Assembly (NCBI RefSeq): GCF_000024425.1
Contig: NC_013946.1
Span: 1,736,001 to 1,800,000 of the forward strand
DNA from: Meiothermus ruber DSM 1279
Lineage (GTDB): Bacteria > Deinococcota > Deinococci > Deinococcales > Thermaceae
Length of the DNA: 64,000 bases
Reading direction: 5' to 3'
The notes below the pieces were generated by a model. The model worked only from the letters and a program-made list of their open reading frames with translations. It made no database searches and was not told the DNA's origin. This document shows positions 36,673 through 46,216 of the stretch, piece by piece. Position 1 is the stretch's first letter, and every line of letters starts with the position of its first letter. Made by a program: the position numbers and the translations under genes.

Positions 36673-37416
36673 GTGCGAGGTTTGGTCTTGTCAGGTGGTG
36701 GTGCCAGGGGGCTGGCCCATATCGGGGTGCTGGAGGTGCTCGAGGCCCAGGGTTTCCAGGCCGAGGTGATCGCAGGTACCAGCATGGGGGCTGTGGTTGG
36801 CGCCCTGTACGCCTCCGGCAAAAAACCCCGTGAAATACTGGAAATTGCCCGCTCCACCCCCTGGTTGCGCTTGCTGGATCTGGTACCCCGGCCCGGGCTG
36901 ATCTCCCAGCGCGGCCTTAGGGACTTCCTGGCTAAACACCTGCCCCCCCGGTTCGAGCAGCTCTGCAAAAAACTGGTCGTTACCGCCGTCGACCTCGAGG
37001 CCGGTAAACTAGCCTACTTTGCAGAGGGCGACCTGCCGGGGGCGGTGCTGGCCTCGGCGGCCTACCCCGGCCTGGTTGCGCCGGTGCAATTCGAGGGCCG
37101 AACCTATGTGGATGGTGGGGTGCTCGACAACCTGCCGGTTGACGCAGCTCGCTTTATGCGGGCCCGGTATGTACTGGCGGTCGACGTCACCCCCGAGATA
37201 GGCCTGCCGGGGATTCCGCGCTCTGCAATAGGGCAGGTTCGCCGGGCCATCGATATCATGCAAAACCACCTTACCGCTGCCCGCCGCTCGCTTTATCCAC
37301 CCGAACTCTATATCCGCCCCGAGCTGCCCGGGGTGGGTATTGAGCAGTTTGGGCGCCTCGAGGAGATCGTCGAGGCCGGTCGCAAAGCCGCTGCACAGGC
37401 CCGGCTCAGGATCTAG
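36673..37416 (+). CDS. Patatin-like phospholipase (RssA type)
   Basis: A 247-aa patatin-domain esterase. The oxyanion segment LSGGGARGLAHIGVLE is at residues 5-20, nucleophile motif GTSMG near residue 37, and the dyad aspartate is in VDGGVLDNLPVD near residue 155. The protein should hydrolyse acyl esters of phospholipids or similar lipids in the cytoplasm; the physiological substrate is unknown. Start GTG at 36673 follows a leaderless promoter. Confidence 0.9.
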   Translation: MRGLVLSGGGARGLAHIGVLEVLEAQGFQAEVIAGTSMGAVVGALYASGKKPREILEIARSTPWLRLLDLVPRPGLISQRGLRDFLAKHLPPRFEQLCKKLVVTAVDLEAGKLAYFAEGDLPGAVLASAAYPGLVAPVQFEGRTYVDGGVLDNLPVDAARFMRARYVLAVDVTPEIGLPGIPRSAIGQVRRAIDIMQNHLTAARRSLYPPELYIRPELPGVGIEQFGRLEEIVEAGRKAAAQARLRI

Positions 37417-37515
37417 CGCCCGGCCATGGACGGCACTGTGGCTTCGCGGCAAAGCCCGGTCGGGTGTACGTTATGCTATGGCCGGGCCTAGGCCACGGAC
37501 GAAAGGGATCTTGTG

Positions 37516-38298
37516 ATGCAGAAGTTTCTGGACTACCTCTTCAAAGAATGGTTTCGACAGGTGGGCGAGGCCTTGCTGCTGGCCTTCCTGGTGACCACGT
37601 TTTTGTTTACCACGGTGGGCGTGGTGGGCAGCTCGATGAACCCCACCTTGCTCAACGGCGAGCGGGTGTTTGTACCCAAATACGAGACCTGGCTGGTGCG
37701 TTTTGGCCTGATGCAGTGGCGGCGGGGCGAGGTGGCGATTGTCAAACCGCCCGAGGGCACCCCCAACGCGGTGGCTCAGTTTCCGGTGCTGGGCTTCCAG
37801 TTCCGGGCTTTTTTTATCAAGCGCATCATCGGCCTGCCGGGCGATGAGGTGAGCCTGCGGGAAGGGGTGGTATACGTTAACGGCCAGCCCATCAATGAAA
37901 TCCACATCACCGCCTCCCTTACGCCCTACCCCGATAGCTACCCTGTGGTGTGCTACCAAAACGAGCGGCTGACCGCCCTGGTAACCCAGCAACAGGTGCG
38001 CTTCACCCCGGATACGTTGCCTGAGTACCTCAAACCCACCCTCGAGATGCTCACCCCCCCCAGCCCGGAGGATTTAGCCAAAAGCCGCTCCGGCGAGCAC
38101 TGCTTTACCGGTTCGCTCAAGCTCAAGCCGGGCTACTACTTTGTAATGGGCGATAACCGCACCTTTGGGGGCTCCGAGGATTCGCGCACCTTTGGCCCTG
38201 TGCCCGCCAGCGCCATTGCCGGCCGGGCCAATGCCGTGTGGTGGCCGCTGAATCGTATTCGTGGCCTGGATATTCCCGAGGGCTTCAAGGGCTTATAG
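37516..38298 (+). CDS. lepB: Signal peptidase I
   Basis: A 260-aa membrane protease. One N-terminal membrane helix (residues about 18-36), then GSSMNPTL with nucleophile Ser40, the general-base Lys in FFIKRIIGLPGDEV, and MGDNRTFGGSEDSRTFGPVP (box D/E). It removes signal peptides of secreted proteins. There is an insertion of about 60 residues between the Lys and box D/E regions containing two cysteines. The start ATG at 37516 follows AAAGGGA; an adjacent GTG at 37513 would add one residue. A strong terminator follows. Confidence 0.94.
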   Translation: MQKFLDYLFKEWFRQVGEALLLAFLVTTFLFTTVGVVGSSMNPTLLNGERVFVPKYETWLVRFGLMQWRRGEVAIVKPPEGTPNAVAQFPVLGFQFRAFFIKRIIGLPGDEVSLREGVVYVNGQPINEIHITASLTPYPDSYPVVCYQNERLTALVTQQQVRFTPDTLPEYLKPTLEMLTPPSPEDLAKSRSGEHCFTGSLKLKPGYYFVMGDNRTFGGSEDSRTFGPVPASAIAGRANAVWWPLNRIRGLDIPEGFKGL

Positions 38299-38318
38299 CC
38301 CCCTGGCCGTCGCTTCCG

Positions 38319-38345
38319 CCCCCGGCTGGCCGGGGGTTTTGTTTT
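38319..38345 (+). terminator. Rho-independent terminator of lepB
   Basis: CCCCCGG (38319-38325) and CCGGGGG (38330-38336) with loop CTGG, followed by TTTTGTTTT. 20 nt after the lepB stop. Confidence 0.9.
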
Positions 38346-38493
38346 GCTCGAGTGGGCTCGCAAGACAGCCGGGCGCGCACATCCTGTGCAGCCCCAAAAC
38401 CGCCGGTTAAGATGTCCAGCGCCCCTGGCCAAGGGCTTTCGGATGGGGCTGCTCTCATACCAGATTCACCGTGCGGCGCTAGATTCCGTAGGA

Positions 38494-39045
38494 ATGGAGC
38501 GAATGCACGGCACCACTATTGTGGCAGTTCGTCGAGACGGTGTCACCGCAATCGCAGGCGACGGGCAGGTCACCCTGGGTCAGACCATCATGAAAACCAG
38601 CGCGGTTAAGGTTCGCCGCCTCGAGCAGGGTGATGGCATTTTGGTTGGCTTTGCTGGCGCCGTGGCCGATGCACTGACGCTTTTGGAGAAGTTTGAGGGG
38701 GCTTTATCGGGCGCCAAAGGCAACCTGCCTCGAGCGGCCATCGAGACGGCCAAGCTCTGGCGCACCGACCGGGTGCTGCGGAGCCTCGAGGCCATGCTGG
38801 TACTCGCCGATCGCGACCACCTGTTGCTGCTTTCCGGGAATGGTGAGGTGCTGAACCCCGATGAGCCGGTGATCGCGGTGGGATCCGGCGGCCCCTATGC
38901 CCTGGCCGCCGCCAAAGCCCTGTTGCGGTACTCGAGCCTCTCAGCCCCCCAGATCGCCGAACAGGCCATCCGGATTGCCGGGGAGATCGACCTGTATACC
39001 AGTGGGCAGGCCACCTCGGTGCTGAGCGTGGGGGGTGGGTCATGA
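38494..39045 (+). CDS. hslV: HslV protease subunit (ClpQ)
   Basis: A 183-aa proteasome-beta-type peptidase. The N-terminus MERMHGTTIVAVRRDG contains the catalytic Thr7, exposed after removal of the first six residues, a form like MEQFHGTT in many HslV proteins. GDGQVTLGQTIMK, GFAGAVADALTLLEKFE and GSGGPYALAAAKALL follow. It forms two hexameric rings capped by HslU. ATG at 38494 is preferred for family fit; 38503 is the alternative and 38443 is in-frame but unsupported. Its end overlaps hslU. Confidence 0.93.
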   Translation: MERMHGTTIVAVRRDGVTAIAGDGQVTLGQTIMKTSAVKVRRLEQGDGILVGFAGAVADALTLLEKFEGALSGAKGNLPRAAIETAKLWRTDRVLRSLEAMLVLADRDHLLLLSGNGEVLNPDEPVIAVGSGGPYALAAAKALLRYSSLSAPQIAEQAIRIAGEIDLYTSGQATSVLSVGGGS

Positions 39046-40295
39046 ACCTGACGCCCGCGGAGATCGTGCGCGAGCTGGATAAACACATCGTCGGCCAGGC
39101 CGCCGCTAAGCGCGCGGTGGCGGTGGCGCTGCGCAACCGCATACGCCGCAAGAAGCTGCCGCCTGAGCTGGCTCGAGAGGTCATGCCCAAAAATATCCTG
39201 ATGATTGGCCCCACCGGGGTGGGCAAGACCGAAATTGCCCGACGGCTGGCCCGGCTGGCGGGCGCCCCCTTCCTGAAGGTAGAGGCCACGAAATTTACCG
39301 AAGTGGGCTATGTGGGCCGCGATGTGGACTCGATTGTACGCGATCTGGCCGAGGCCGCCTACCAGCTCGTGATGCAGGAGATGAAGGCCAAAGTGGAAGG
39401 GCGCGCCCAGAACCTGGCTGAGGAGGAGGTGGCCTCCATTCTGCGCGTCTCACCCCTGGAGTTGCGCACCGGTCGCTACAATGACCAGCTCATCGAGATC
39501 GAGGTGGCCGAAGAGGCCCGCCTACCCATGATGGGGATGTTCGGCGGGGAGCAGATGCAAAGCCTGCAAGACATGCTCAAAGGGCTGATGCCCCAGCGCA
39601 AAGTCCGGCGCAAAGTGCGCGTAAAAGAGGCCCTGGAGATCCTTAAAAACCAGGAGGCCGAGCGCCTGGTGGATAAAGAAGAGGCCACCCAGGAGGCCCT
39701 GCGCCGCGCCCAGGAAGAGGGCATCGTCTTTATCGATGAGGTGGATAAAATCGCCAGGGGTAAAGGGGCTGTGGGCGGCCCGGATGTTTCCGGTGAGGGC
39801 GTGCAGCGGGACTTGCTACCCATCGTGGAGGGTACGGTGGTCTCGACCCGCCTGGGGCCGGTCTCAACCGACCACGTGCTGTTTATCGCTGCCGGAGCCT
39901 TCCACGTTTCCAAACCCTCCGATCTGATTCCTGAGTTGCAGGGCCGCTTTCCCATCCGGGTTGAGCTCGAGCCCCTCGGGCCAGCAGAGTTCGAGCGCAT
40001 TCTGCGAGAGCCGGAAAACTCGCTCATCAAACAGTACCAGGCCTTGCTGGCCGCCGACGAGACCGAGCTTCATTTCACCCCCGAAGCCATCCAGGCGGTG
40101 GCCCGGTTTGCTCACCAAGCTAACCAAGAGTTGGAGGATATTGGCGCCAGGCGACTCGCTACGGTGCTGGAACGCGTTCTGGAAGAGGTTTCGTTCCAAA
40201 CCAGCCTGGGGCGGGTCGAGGTTACCAAAGAATATGTGGAAGCACGGCTCAAAGATGTACTGGCCTCTCACGATCTTTCCCGCTATATCCTGTGA
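39042..40295 (+). CDS. hslU: HslU unfoldase ATPase (ClpY)
   Basis: A 417-aa AAA+ protein: Walker A GPTGVGKTEIARRLA near residue 53, GYVGRDVDSIVRDLAE pore-loop region, Walker B IVFIDEVDKIA near residue 228, sensor 1 in VLFIAAGAFH, sensor 2 GARRLATVLE, and the C-terminal tail LSRYIL that docks into HslV. The intermediate domain is somewhat short. The ATG overlaps the hslV TGA (ATGA), giving coupled translation. Confidence 0.95.
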   Translation: MNLTPAEIVRELDKHIVGQAAAKRAVAVALRNRIRRKKLPPELAREVMPKNILMIGPTGVGKTEIARRLARLAGAPFLKVEATKFTEVGYVGRDVDSIVRDLAEAAYQLVMQEMKAKVEGRAQNLAEEEVASILRVSPLELRTGRYNDQLIEIEVAEEARLPMMGMFGGEQMQSLQDMLKGLMPQRKVRRKVRVKEALEILKNQEAERLVDKEEATQEALRRAQEEGIVFIDEVDKIARGKGAVGGPDVSGEGVQRDLLPIVEGTVVSTRLGPVSTDHVLFIAAGAFHVSKPSDLIPELQGRFPIRVELEPLGPAEFERILREPENSLIKQYQALLAADETELHFTPEAIQAVARFAHQANQELEDIGARRLATVLERVLEEVSFQTSLGRVEVTKEYVEARLKDVLASHDLSRYIL

Positions 40296-40378
40296 AGGTT
40301 GGGCCTCGTATGAAACCTCAATCAGCCCTACCCCTGGGTCAAGTGCAAACACCCATAGTACCATTTAGGAGGAAGATG

Positions 40379-41443
40379 ATGCGTTTTTGGTTCTTTGTGC
40401 TGGCGCTATCGGTAGGAACCGCTGTGGCGCAGCAAAACCCTACCCAGCCCGCACCCAAGCCGCAGACTCAGGCCAACCTATGCCTCCTGCTCTATGAGGC
40501 GGGGCGCCCCGAAGCCGCCCTACCGGCCTGCGAGCGCGCTGTTAAGGACGCACCCAGCGCAGAAAACCTCTACCTGTTGGCCCGTGTGCAGTCCGATCTG
40601 AACCGCTTTACTGCGGCCATCGAAAACCTGCGCCGCTCAATCACCCTTAACAGCAGCTATATCCAGTCTTACGTGGCGCTGGCCCAGGTGTATGTACGCC
40701 AGTACCTCCTATCGGAGAACCGCGAGGCCAGCAAGGGCTTGCTGGATCAGGCCCTGAGCGTACTGCGCGAAGCCGAGCGGGTCAACGCCAAGTACGCCCC
40801 CATCTACGCAACCCGCGGCACGGTGTTGGCTTACCAGAACAAGCTCGACCAGGCTGTGGAATCCATCAACCGCTCACTGGCCCTGAAGGACGAACCGGTT
40901 GTTCGGGCTTTGCTGGCCGATATCTACATTCGGCAAGGCAAGTGGGATGAGGCCCTCAAACACTACGACGAGGCGGTCAAGGCGGCCCCCAAAAACCCCA
41001 GCCTGCGCATCAAATACGGCAGCCTGTTGCTGCTCAGGGGCAATGTGGATTTAGCCATTGAGCACCTCGACCAGGCCGTAATCCTGAGCCCCGGCAACGC
41101 CGAGGCCTGGCTGCGCCGGGGTGACGCTTACTACGAGAAGAAGGACTGGCAGCAGGCCGGGGTCTCCTACCAGCAGACCGTGGCCCTCTCGCCGGTTCGC
41201 TATCCGGATGCCTATATTGGCCTGGGCCAGGTGCTGATCGAGCTCAAGGATTACCAAAAGGCCCGGTTCAACTTCACCAAGGCTGTTGCCCTGGAGCAGA
41301 ACAACCCGGTTTACCGCTACTGGCTGTGTCGCGCCAACGAACTGCTGGGAGACAAGGCCGGCGCAAAAGAGCAGTGCGAGCAAGCCCTCAAGCTGCGGCC
41401 CGACCTCAAAGAAGCCCAGGAAGTACTTAATCGCTTAAAGTAA
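40379..41443 (+). CDS. Secreted/periplasmic TPR-repeat protein
   Basis: A 354-aa protein with a signal peptide (MRFWFFVLALSVGTAVAQ) and a Pro/Gln linker, then about eight tetratricopeptide repeats through residues 40-350 (for example AEAWLRRGDAYYEKKDWQQA and PDAYIGLGQVLIELKDYQKA). TPR arrays bind other proteins; the partner is unknown. The ATG at 40379 follows AGGAGGA at 40367-40373; ATG 40376 is directly adjacent. Confidence 0.82.
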   Translation: MRFWFFVLALSVGTAVAQQNPTQPAPKPQTQANLCLLLYEAGRPEAALPACERAVKDAPSAENLYLLARVQSDLNRFTAAIENLRRSITLNSSYIQSYVALAQVYVRQYLLSENREASKGLLDQALSVLREAERVNAKYAPIYATRGTVLAYQNKLDQAVESINRSLALKDEPVVRALLADIYIRQGKWDEALKHYDEAVKAAPKNPSLRIKYGSLLLLRGNVDLAIEHLDQAVILSPGNAEAWLRRGDAYYEKKDWQQAGVSYQQTVALSPVRYPDAYIGLGQVLIELKDYQKARFNFTKAVALEQNNPVYRYWLCRANELLGDKAGAKEQCEQALKLRPDLKEAQEVLNRLK

Positions 41444-41508
41444 GGCATCCGGGCCCGAAGGTAGAGGGACGTCGAGTGGATAGTTGTATGTTTTTTACAT
41501 TCTCATAA

Positions 41509-41542
41509 TGCTATTTTCGTTAATAGCAAAATATTGTAGATT
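41509..41542 (+). promoter_or_regulatory. AT-rich control region of nurA-herA with palindrome
   Basis: TGCTATT (41509-41515) and AATAGCA (41522-41528) form a perfect 7-bp inverted repeat with 6-nt centre. TAGATT (41537-41542) follows, 6 nt before the nurA ATG, as a leaderless -10 box. The stretch is strikingly AT-rich for this genome. The palindrome is in operator position. Confidence 0.5.
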
Positions 41543-41548
41543 GGGTTT

Positions 41549-42493
41549 ATGGCCTGGAAGCTGGAAGCCTGGAACCCTGAGTACGCGCTGCCCGAACGCA
41601 TAGAGAGTGAGGATGAGGCCGGCGGCCTCGAGGACATCAAAATCCATTACGAGGGTGACTGGGTAGCCCATACACCCCCCAGGGTCGCCCCCCAGAACTG
41701 GCCGGTTGTGTATCTGGTGGATGGCCGCCAGCGCATAGACGCCCAGATCGCCGATGCCAAAGGGCGGCGGGCCTTGCTGGCGACGGTGATCGCCGGGGCC
41801 TTGCTGCGGGATGGAGCCGGCATTCGCCCGGTGGGAGACCCAATCAAACGCCACATCCTGCTGCACAGCAGCGACCTCGAGGAGCCCCTACCCCCCGGCC
41901 TCAGGCATTATGAACCCATCCAAACCACAAAGTCCGACCCCGCCAGCCTGCGCAGCAAGGTAACGGAGGTGATGCGCCACCTGGAGGCCAGTCTGGTGAA
42001 TACGCTCGAGGGTGGCCTGGTAATTGTGGATGGGCAGATCTACCCCGGCGCACAGGACTACAACACACCTGGGCGGCTGCTGGGCTACACCAAGACCCAG
42101 GCCGCAACCTATTTGGGGCCCGACCAGCAAGCCTTGCTGTATGACCTGCAGCCCTACCAGCGCACCCCCATTTTTCAGATTCCCGGTTATGCCCTGAGGC
42201 GCCCGCTGGATGTGTTCTCGTGGTATGTGCGCCTGCCTCTGGAACCCAACGCCACCTTCTACAGCGGCGCAGCCCTACTGCGCATCGAGACCCCCAGCGA
42301 GGAGCCCAGCGAAGCGGTTCGACTGGCCGATCTTTCGGTCAGTCTTTTTTGCACCCTGGCCTCCTCGCCCGCCAAAGACCCGCGCGCGCCCCAGAACCTG
42401 ATTCCTGTGGGGGGGCTCGAGCAGTGGCTGGGGCGGCACCTGGGGCCGGCTGAGGTGGTTCGGCGTAGAATCGTGCAGGCGCTATTTGCTTAG
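41549..42493 (+). CDS. nurA: NurA-domain nuclease
   Basis: A 314-aa protein with a NurA-like fold: acidic motif I in VVYLVDGRQRID near residue 55, a second acidic block in GGLVIVDGQIYPG near residue 160, and TKTQAATYL. NurA nucleases resect DNA ends together with the HerA translocase in archaea and in Deinococcus. Here the next gene (42509) encodes a HerA-type ATPase 15 nt downstream, so they probably form one complex. No ribosome site precedes the ATG; a -10 box ends 6 nt before it. Family call rests on weakly conserved motifs plus context. Confidence 0.72.
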   Translation: MAWKLEAWNPEYALPERIESEDEAGGLEDIKIHYEGDWVAHTPPRVAPQNWPVVYLVDGRQRIDAQIADAKGRRALLATVIAGALLRDGAGIRPVGDPIKRHILLHSSDLEEPLPPGLRHYEPIQTTKSDPASLRSKVTEVMRHLEASLVNTLEGGLVIVDGQIYPGAQDYNTPGRLLGYTKTQAATYLGPDQQALLYDLQPYQRTPIFQIPGYALRRPLDVFSWYVRLPLEPNATFYSGAALLRIETPSEEPSEAVRLADLSVSLFCTLASSPAKDPRAPQNLIPVGGLEQWLGRHLGPAEVVRRRIVQALFA

Positions 42494-42508
42494 AGTCGGG
42501 AGGAAGCT

Positions 42509-44266
42509 GTGAAACCGGTAGGCATGGTATTGGGTAGCCGCGAAGCAAAGGCCTTGGATTTCTGGGTTGCAGTCGAGGAGGGGCAGTACCTGCGCCTCGA
42601 CGACCTGGTCTATGTCGAGTTTCTTCACCCCGACCCAAGCAAAGGCAAGGTGCGCTACTACGGCATGGTGGATGAGGTGATCAAGCTCTACGAGGGGGCC
42701 CCGTTCGACACCGATGTGTTCCTGGCCCGGCGCGACCTGCTGCCGGTGAGCCTCTCCTATGTCGCACACGTGCAGGTCACCCGGATCATGCCGGAGGAAT
42801 ACCTACCCCCCAACCCTGGCGCGCCGGTCTATCCGGCGCAGGACGCTTCGCTGGAGCTGGCCCTGTACTACGACCGGATGCAAGAGCAAAAACTCCCGGT
42901 GGGCCTCCTGAAAAACGGCGAGGTGGCCTACATCAACTTCGAATTTCTCAACGGCTTCAAAGGCGGGCACGTCAATATATCGGGGGTCTCGGGGGTGGCG
43001 GCCAAAACCAGCTACGCCACCTTTTTGCTGCACAGCATCTTTCAATCGTCTGCCAACCGGCAAAAAGCCAACACCAAGGCCCTTATCTTCAACGTCAAGG
43101 GGGAAGACCTCTTCTACCTCGACAAGGACAACAGCGGGCTGAACAACGAGGCCAGAGCCGCCTACCAAAAGCTGGGCCTGCCTGCCCAGGCCTTCCAGAG
43201 CGTGGCCTTCCTGGCCCCGCCCCGCAAAACCCCTGGCGATATTCTGGCCGATGTGGGCCGCCCCGATGCCAGCGCTTACTACTGGGACTTGGTGCAGTTC
43301 TGCCGCGAGGGCCTGCTCCCATTCCTGTTCACCGATCGAGGGGCCATGAGCAACCTGGGCTTTCTGATTGACCAGGTAACTGAGCGCCTGCGCCGCCTGG
43401 TGGGCGATGAGAACGATAAGCAAGGGCAGCGGGGCCCCCATATTTTGGTAGACGACTGGTCGGATGAGCTTTCGACCAGCGAGGCCCATGTGCCATTTGA
43501 TGAGCTGGGCCGGCAAAAGATCGTCACCTTTGCCCAGTTGGTGCGCTACATCGAGTTCAAGCTCTTGGGGCCCGAGTCTGCCGACGACGAAGACAAGCAG
43601 AAGGGCGACCCGCGCTGGACAGCCCGGCAGGCTCGAGGCACGCTCGAGGCTTTTGTGCGGCGTTTGCGTGCTTCCATTGGCAACGTCGAGCACCTCGTCC
43701 GAGGGGATAAACCCGGCAAAAGGCCCAACCCCCTGGGCAGCCAGGCCCAGGTAAGCGTGGTGGACATTCACCAGCTCTCGGCGCAGGCACAGATGTTTGT
43801 GGTTGGCTCCATTTTGCGCGAGGTGTTTGGCCGCAAAGAGAAAGGTGATTATGCGGGCCGGGTGTTTGTGGTGCTGGATGAGCTCAACAAGTACGCCCCC
43901 CGCGACGGCGAAAGCCCCATCAAAGACATTCTGCTGGACATTGCCGAGCGCGGGCGCAGCCTGGGCGTGATTCTGATTGGCGCGCAACAAACCGCCTCCG
44001 AGGTGGAGAGCCGCATTGTCGGCAACGCCGCTATCCGGGTGGTAGGCCGGCTCGATGCCGCCGAGGCTGAGCGGCCCGAGTACCGCTACCTGCCCCCATC
44101 CTTCCGCCAGAGGGCAGTAATTTTACCGCAAGGAACCATGATTCTGCACCAACCCGAGGTGCCGGTGCCACTGGCTCTTACCTTTCCGCTGCCGGCCTGG
44201 GCCATGAAAAAAGATGAGGTGCTGGAGGATGTCTCGGCAGAAACATTATCCCGGCTGATAGACTGA
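42509..44266 (+). CDS. herA: HerA-type hexameric ATPase with deviant P-loop
   Basis: A 585-aa ATPase. Residues about 1-90 form a HAS-like barrel, followed by a RecA-like core. The P-loop position reads [17 protein letters not shown], lacking the normal GK[ST] glycine. Walker B is [17 protein letters not shown], and [16 protein letters not shown] then [12 protein letters not shown] match the HerA/FtsK sensor region. HerA pumps DNA through a ring for the NurA nuclease. The GTG start follows GGGAGGA. Whether the altered P-loop still binds ATP cannot be read from sequence, but conservation of the rest argues for it. Confidence 0.8.
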   Translation: MKPVGMVLGSREAKALDFWVAVEEGQYLRLDDLVYVEFLHPDPSKGKVRYYGMVDEVIKLYEGAPFDTDVFLARRDLLPVSLSYVAHVQVTRIMPEEYLPPNPGAPVYPAQDASLELALYYDRMQEQKLPVGLLKNGEVAYINFEFLNGFKGGHVNISGVSGVAAKTSYATFLLHSIFQSSANRQKANTKALIFNVKGEDLFYLDKDNSGLNNEARAAYQKLGLPAQAFQSVAFLAPPRKTPGDILADVGRPDASAYYWDLVQFCREGLLPFLFTDRGAMSNLGFLIDQVTERLRRLVGDENDKQGQRGPHILVDDWSDELSTSEAHVPFDELGRQKIVTFAQLVRYIEFKLLGPESADDEDKQKGDPRWTARQARGTLEAFVRRLRASIGNVEHLVRGDKPGKRPNPLGSQAQVSVVDIHQLSAQAQMFVVGSILREVFGRKEKGDYAGRVFVVLDELNKYAPRDGESPIKDILLDIAERGRSLGVILIGAQQTASEVESRIVGNAAIRVVGRLDAAEAERPEYRYLPPSFRQRAVILPQGTMILHQPEVPVPLALTFPLPAWAMKKDEVLEDVSAETLSRLID

Positions 44267-44324
44267 TTATGGCTATAGCAGCCATACGGGCCGGCCTGGC
44301 GCTGGCACAAAAGAAGCTCCGTTT

Positions 44325-44933
44325 GTGGATAAGAGCAACCTACAAGCTGTACTGGGCATGTATGCGCAGGGGTATTTTCCTCTGGGGATAGAGCACGGCA
44401 TCGGCTGGTTCGACCAGCGGGCCTATGGCACGCCCTACCGCGCCCTGATGCCACTCGACGAGCGCTTTCACATTCCCCGCAGTTTAAGGCGGGTCTTAAA
44501 CAGCAGACGTTTTGAAGTGCGCATCGACCACGATTTCGAAGGGGTTCTGGAGGGCTGTGCCACCCGGGGTTGGACGTATTCCAGCGAAACCTGGCTCACC
44601 CCTGAGGTGGCTGAGTTGTATAGAAGCCTTCATCGCTATGGCTTTGCCCACAGTTTCGAGACCTGGTGTGGCAACCAGCTCGCAGGCGGCATTCTGGGCA
44701 TTGCGCTGGGGGCTGCCTTCATCGGTGACAGCATGTTTTACAGCATTCCCAACGCTTCCAAGGTGGCTATGGTGCGCTTGGTCGAGCACCTGCGCGCTCG
44801 AGGTTTTGAGATTTTTGATGTGCAGGTGCAAAACCCCCACCTGGCCCGATTCGGCGCCATCGAGGTAGACCCCCTCGAGTTTCGCCAGCGGCTATGGCGG
44901 GCCATCCAGAAACCGGCCCGGTTTGTGGACTAG
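44325..44933 (+). CDS. aat: Leucyl/phenylalanyl-tRNA-protein transferase
   Basis: A 202-aa Aat. [18 protein letters not shown] (in place of WWxP RG), [51 protein letters not shown] and [15 protein letters not shown] are the family blocks. It adds Leu or Phe to N-terminal Lys/Arg, marking proteins for Clp degradation by the N-end rule. GTG at 44325 is taken as start; no good ribosome site is visible and an internal ATG (MYAQGYF) is possible. Confidence 0.9.
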   Translation: MDKSNLQAVLGMYAQGYFPLGIEHGIGWFDQRAYGTPYRALMPLDERFHIPRSLRRVLNSRRFEVRIDHDFEGVLEGCATRGWTYSSETWLTPEVAELYRSLHRYGFAHSFETWCGNQLAGGILGIALGAAFIGDSMFYSIPNASKVAMVRLVEHLRARGFEIFDVQVQNPHLARFGAIEVDPLEFRQRLWRAIQKPARFVD

Positions 44934-44965
44934 AACGGATGGCATCGCTTGGACTATGCAAGCAC

Positions 44966-44996
44966 AAAAAAACGGATGGCCTTCAGGAGCCATCCG
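44966..44996 (-). terminator. Rho-independent terminator of gltA
   Basis: On the minus strand CGGATGGC pairs with GCCATCCG (44973-44996, 8-nt loop), followed by seven U (the A-run at 44966-44972). 18 nt past the gltA stop. On the plus strand it may also end the aat transcript. Confidence 0.92.
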
Positions 44997-45014
44997 CTGC
45001 ACATAGCAAGAACC

Positions 45015-46157
45015 TTAGCGTTTCGACAGGGGTTTGTAGGGAAGGTCTAGCTTCCCGGTGTAGTGGGAGTCGGGGCGCAGCAAGCGGTTATCTAGCTTGG
45101 TGTACTCGAGGATGTGCGCACACCAGCCCGAGATGCGGGCCACCGCGAAGATGGGCGTAAAGAACTCGAGGGGGTAGCCCAGGTCGGAGTACACCACCCC
45201 CGAGTAGAAGTCCACGTTGGGGTAGATGCCCTTGGGGTTGTAGATGGCCCCTGCCTGGCGCTCGAGCTCCTTCAAGATGGCGTACTCTTTGCTGTACCCT
45301 TGCTTGGCGGCCACCGCCCCCGCGTACTTGTCGAGCACCCCAGCCCGGGGGTCGTAGGACTTGTAGACCCGATGGCCCATGCCCATCACGCGGCCCTTCT
45401 TGGCCTGCAGATCGGCCAGCCAGGCCGAGACGTTTTCGGGGGCGCCAATCTCGGCGATCATCTTCATCACCGCTTCGTTGGCGCCGCCGTGCCGGGGGCC
45501 CTTGAGCGCCCCCACCGCGGCAACGATGGAGCTGTAGATGTCGGCCTGGGTGGAGTAGGTGGCAATGGCGGTAAAGGTGGAGGCGTTGAAACCGTGCTCG
45601 GCCTGCAAAATCAGGGCCACGTCCATCAGCTTGGTCTCTTCCTTGCTGGGCACCTTGCCAGTGGACATGTAAAGGAAGTTGGCCGCATGGGACAGGCCTT
45701 TGCGGGGGGCCAGAATTTTTTGCCCCTCGCGGTGACGCTTGGTAGCGGCCACGATGGTAGCAAACTTGGCGATCAGAGAAAGAGACTTCTCGTACAGCGC
45801 CTCGGGGGAGACGTCGCTCTCGGTGGGGTCTACCATGCCCAGCTCGCTCACCGCGGTGCGCAGCATGGACATGGGGTGGGCGTCGCGGGGGAACTGTTTG
45901 ATTTGTTTGATAATCGAGGCCGGTAAGGCCCGCAGCGAGGCCAGCCTGGCGCTGAAGGCCTTGAGCTCGGCCTTGTTGGGTAGGTGGCCGTGCAGCAGTA
46001 GGTAGGTTACTTCCTCAAAGGTGGAGTACTCGGCGAGATCCTGGATTTTATAGCCAGCGTAGTAGAGGCGACCCTGGTCGCCGTCGATGAAGCACAGGCT
46101 ACTTTCGGTAAAGATGACATCTTCCAGACCTCGAGCAATCGCAACAGTTGCACTCAT
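45015..46157 (-). CDS. gltA: Citrate synthase
   Basis: A 380-aa type-II-short citrate synthase of the small homodimeric form. Catalytic histidines are in [11 protein letters not shown] and [14 protein letters not shown], and the Asp in [24 protein letters not shown] is the family signature. It condenses oxaloacetate with acetyl-CoA; some short forms also act on propionyl-CoA (2-methylcitrate synthase), which cannot be excluded. The ATG at 46157 follows AAGGAGCG. A palindrome GACCGCGGTC (46178-46187) and a TACAAT box (46203-46208) lie in its leader. Confidence 0.94.
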   Translation of the reverse strand: MSATVAIARGLEDVIFTESSLCFIDGDQGRLYYAGYKIQDLAEYSTFEEVTYLLLHGHLPNKAELKAFSARLASLRALPASIIKQIKQFPRDAHPMSMLRTAVSELGMVDPTESDVSPEALYEKSLSLIAKFATIVAATKRHREGQKILAPRKGLSHAANFLYMSTGKVPSKEETKLMDVALILQAEHGFNASTFTAIATYSTQADIYSSIVAAVGALKGPRHGGANEAVMKMIAEIGAPENVSAWLADLQAKKGRVMGMGHRVYKSYDPRAGVLDKYAGAVAAKQGYSKEYAILKELERQAGAIYNPKGIYPNVDFYSGVVYSDLGYPLEFFTPIFAVARISGWCAHILEYTKLDNRLLRPDSHYTGKLDLPYKPLSKR

Positions 46158-46202
46158 AATCGCTCCTTGGGTGCCCTGACCGCGGTCGGGGCTAGCCTGT
46201 GT

Positions 46203-46208
46203 ATTGTA
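46203..46208 (-). promoter_or_regulatory. Candidate -10 box of gltA
   Basis: TACAAT on the minus strand, 45 nt before the gltA start and inside the last codons' region after the E1-like gene. No good -35 box. The palindrome GACCGCGGTC at 46178-46187 follows in the leader. Confidence 0.35.
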
Positions 46209-46216
46209 TCGCGTTC

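Noticed and set aside
38344-38493. A longer hslV starting at 38344 or 38443
   Set aside because: The extra residues have no likeness to HslV, overlap the terminator of lepB, and would bury the catalytic threonine far from a normal propeptide.
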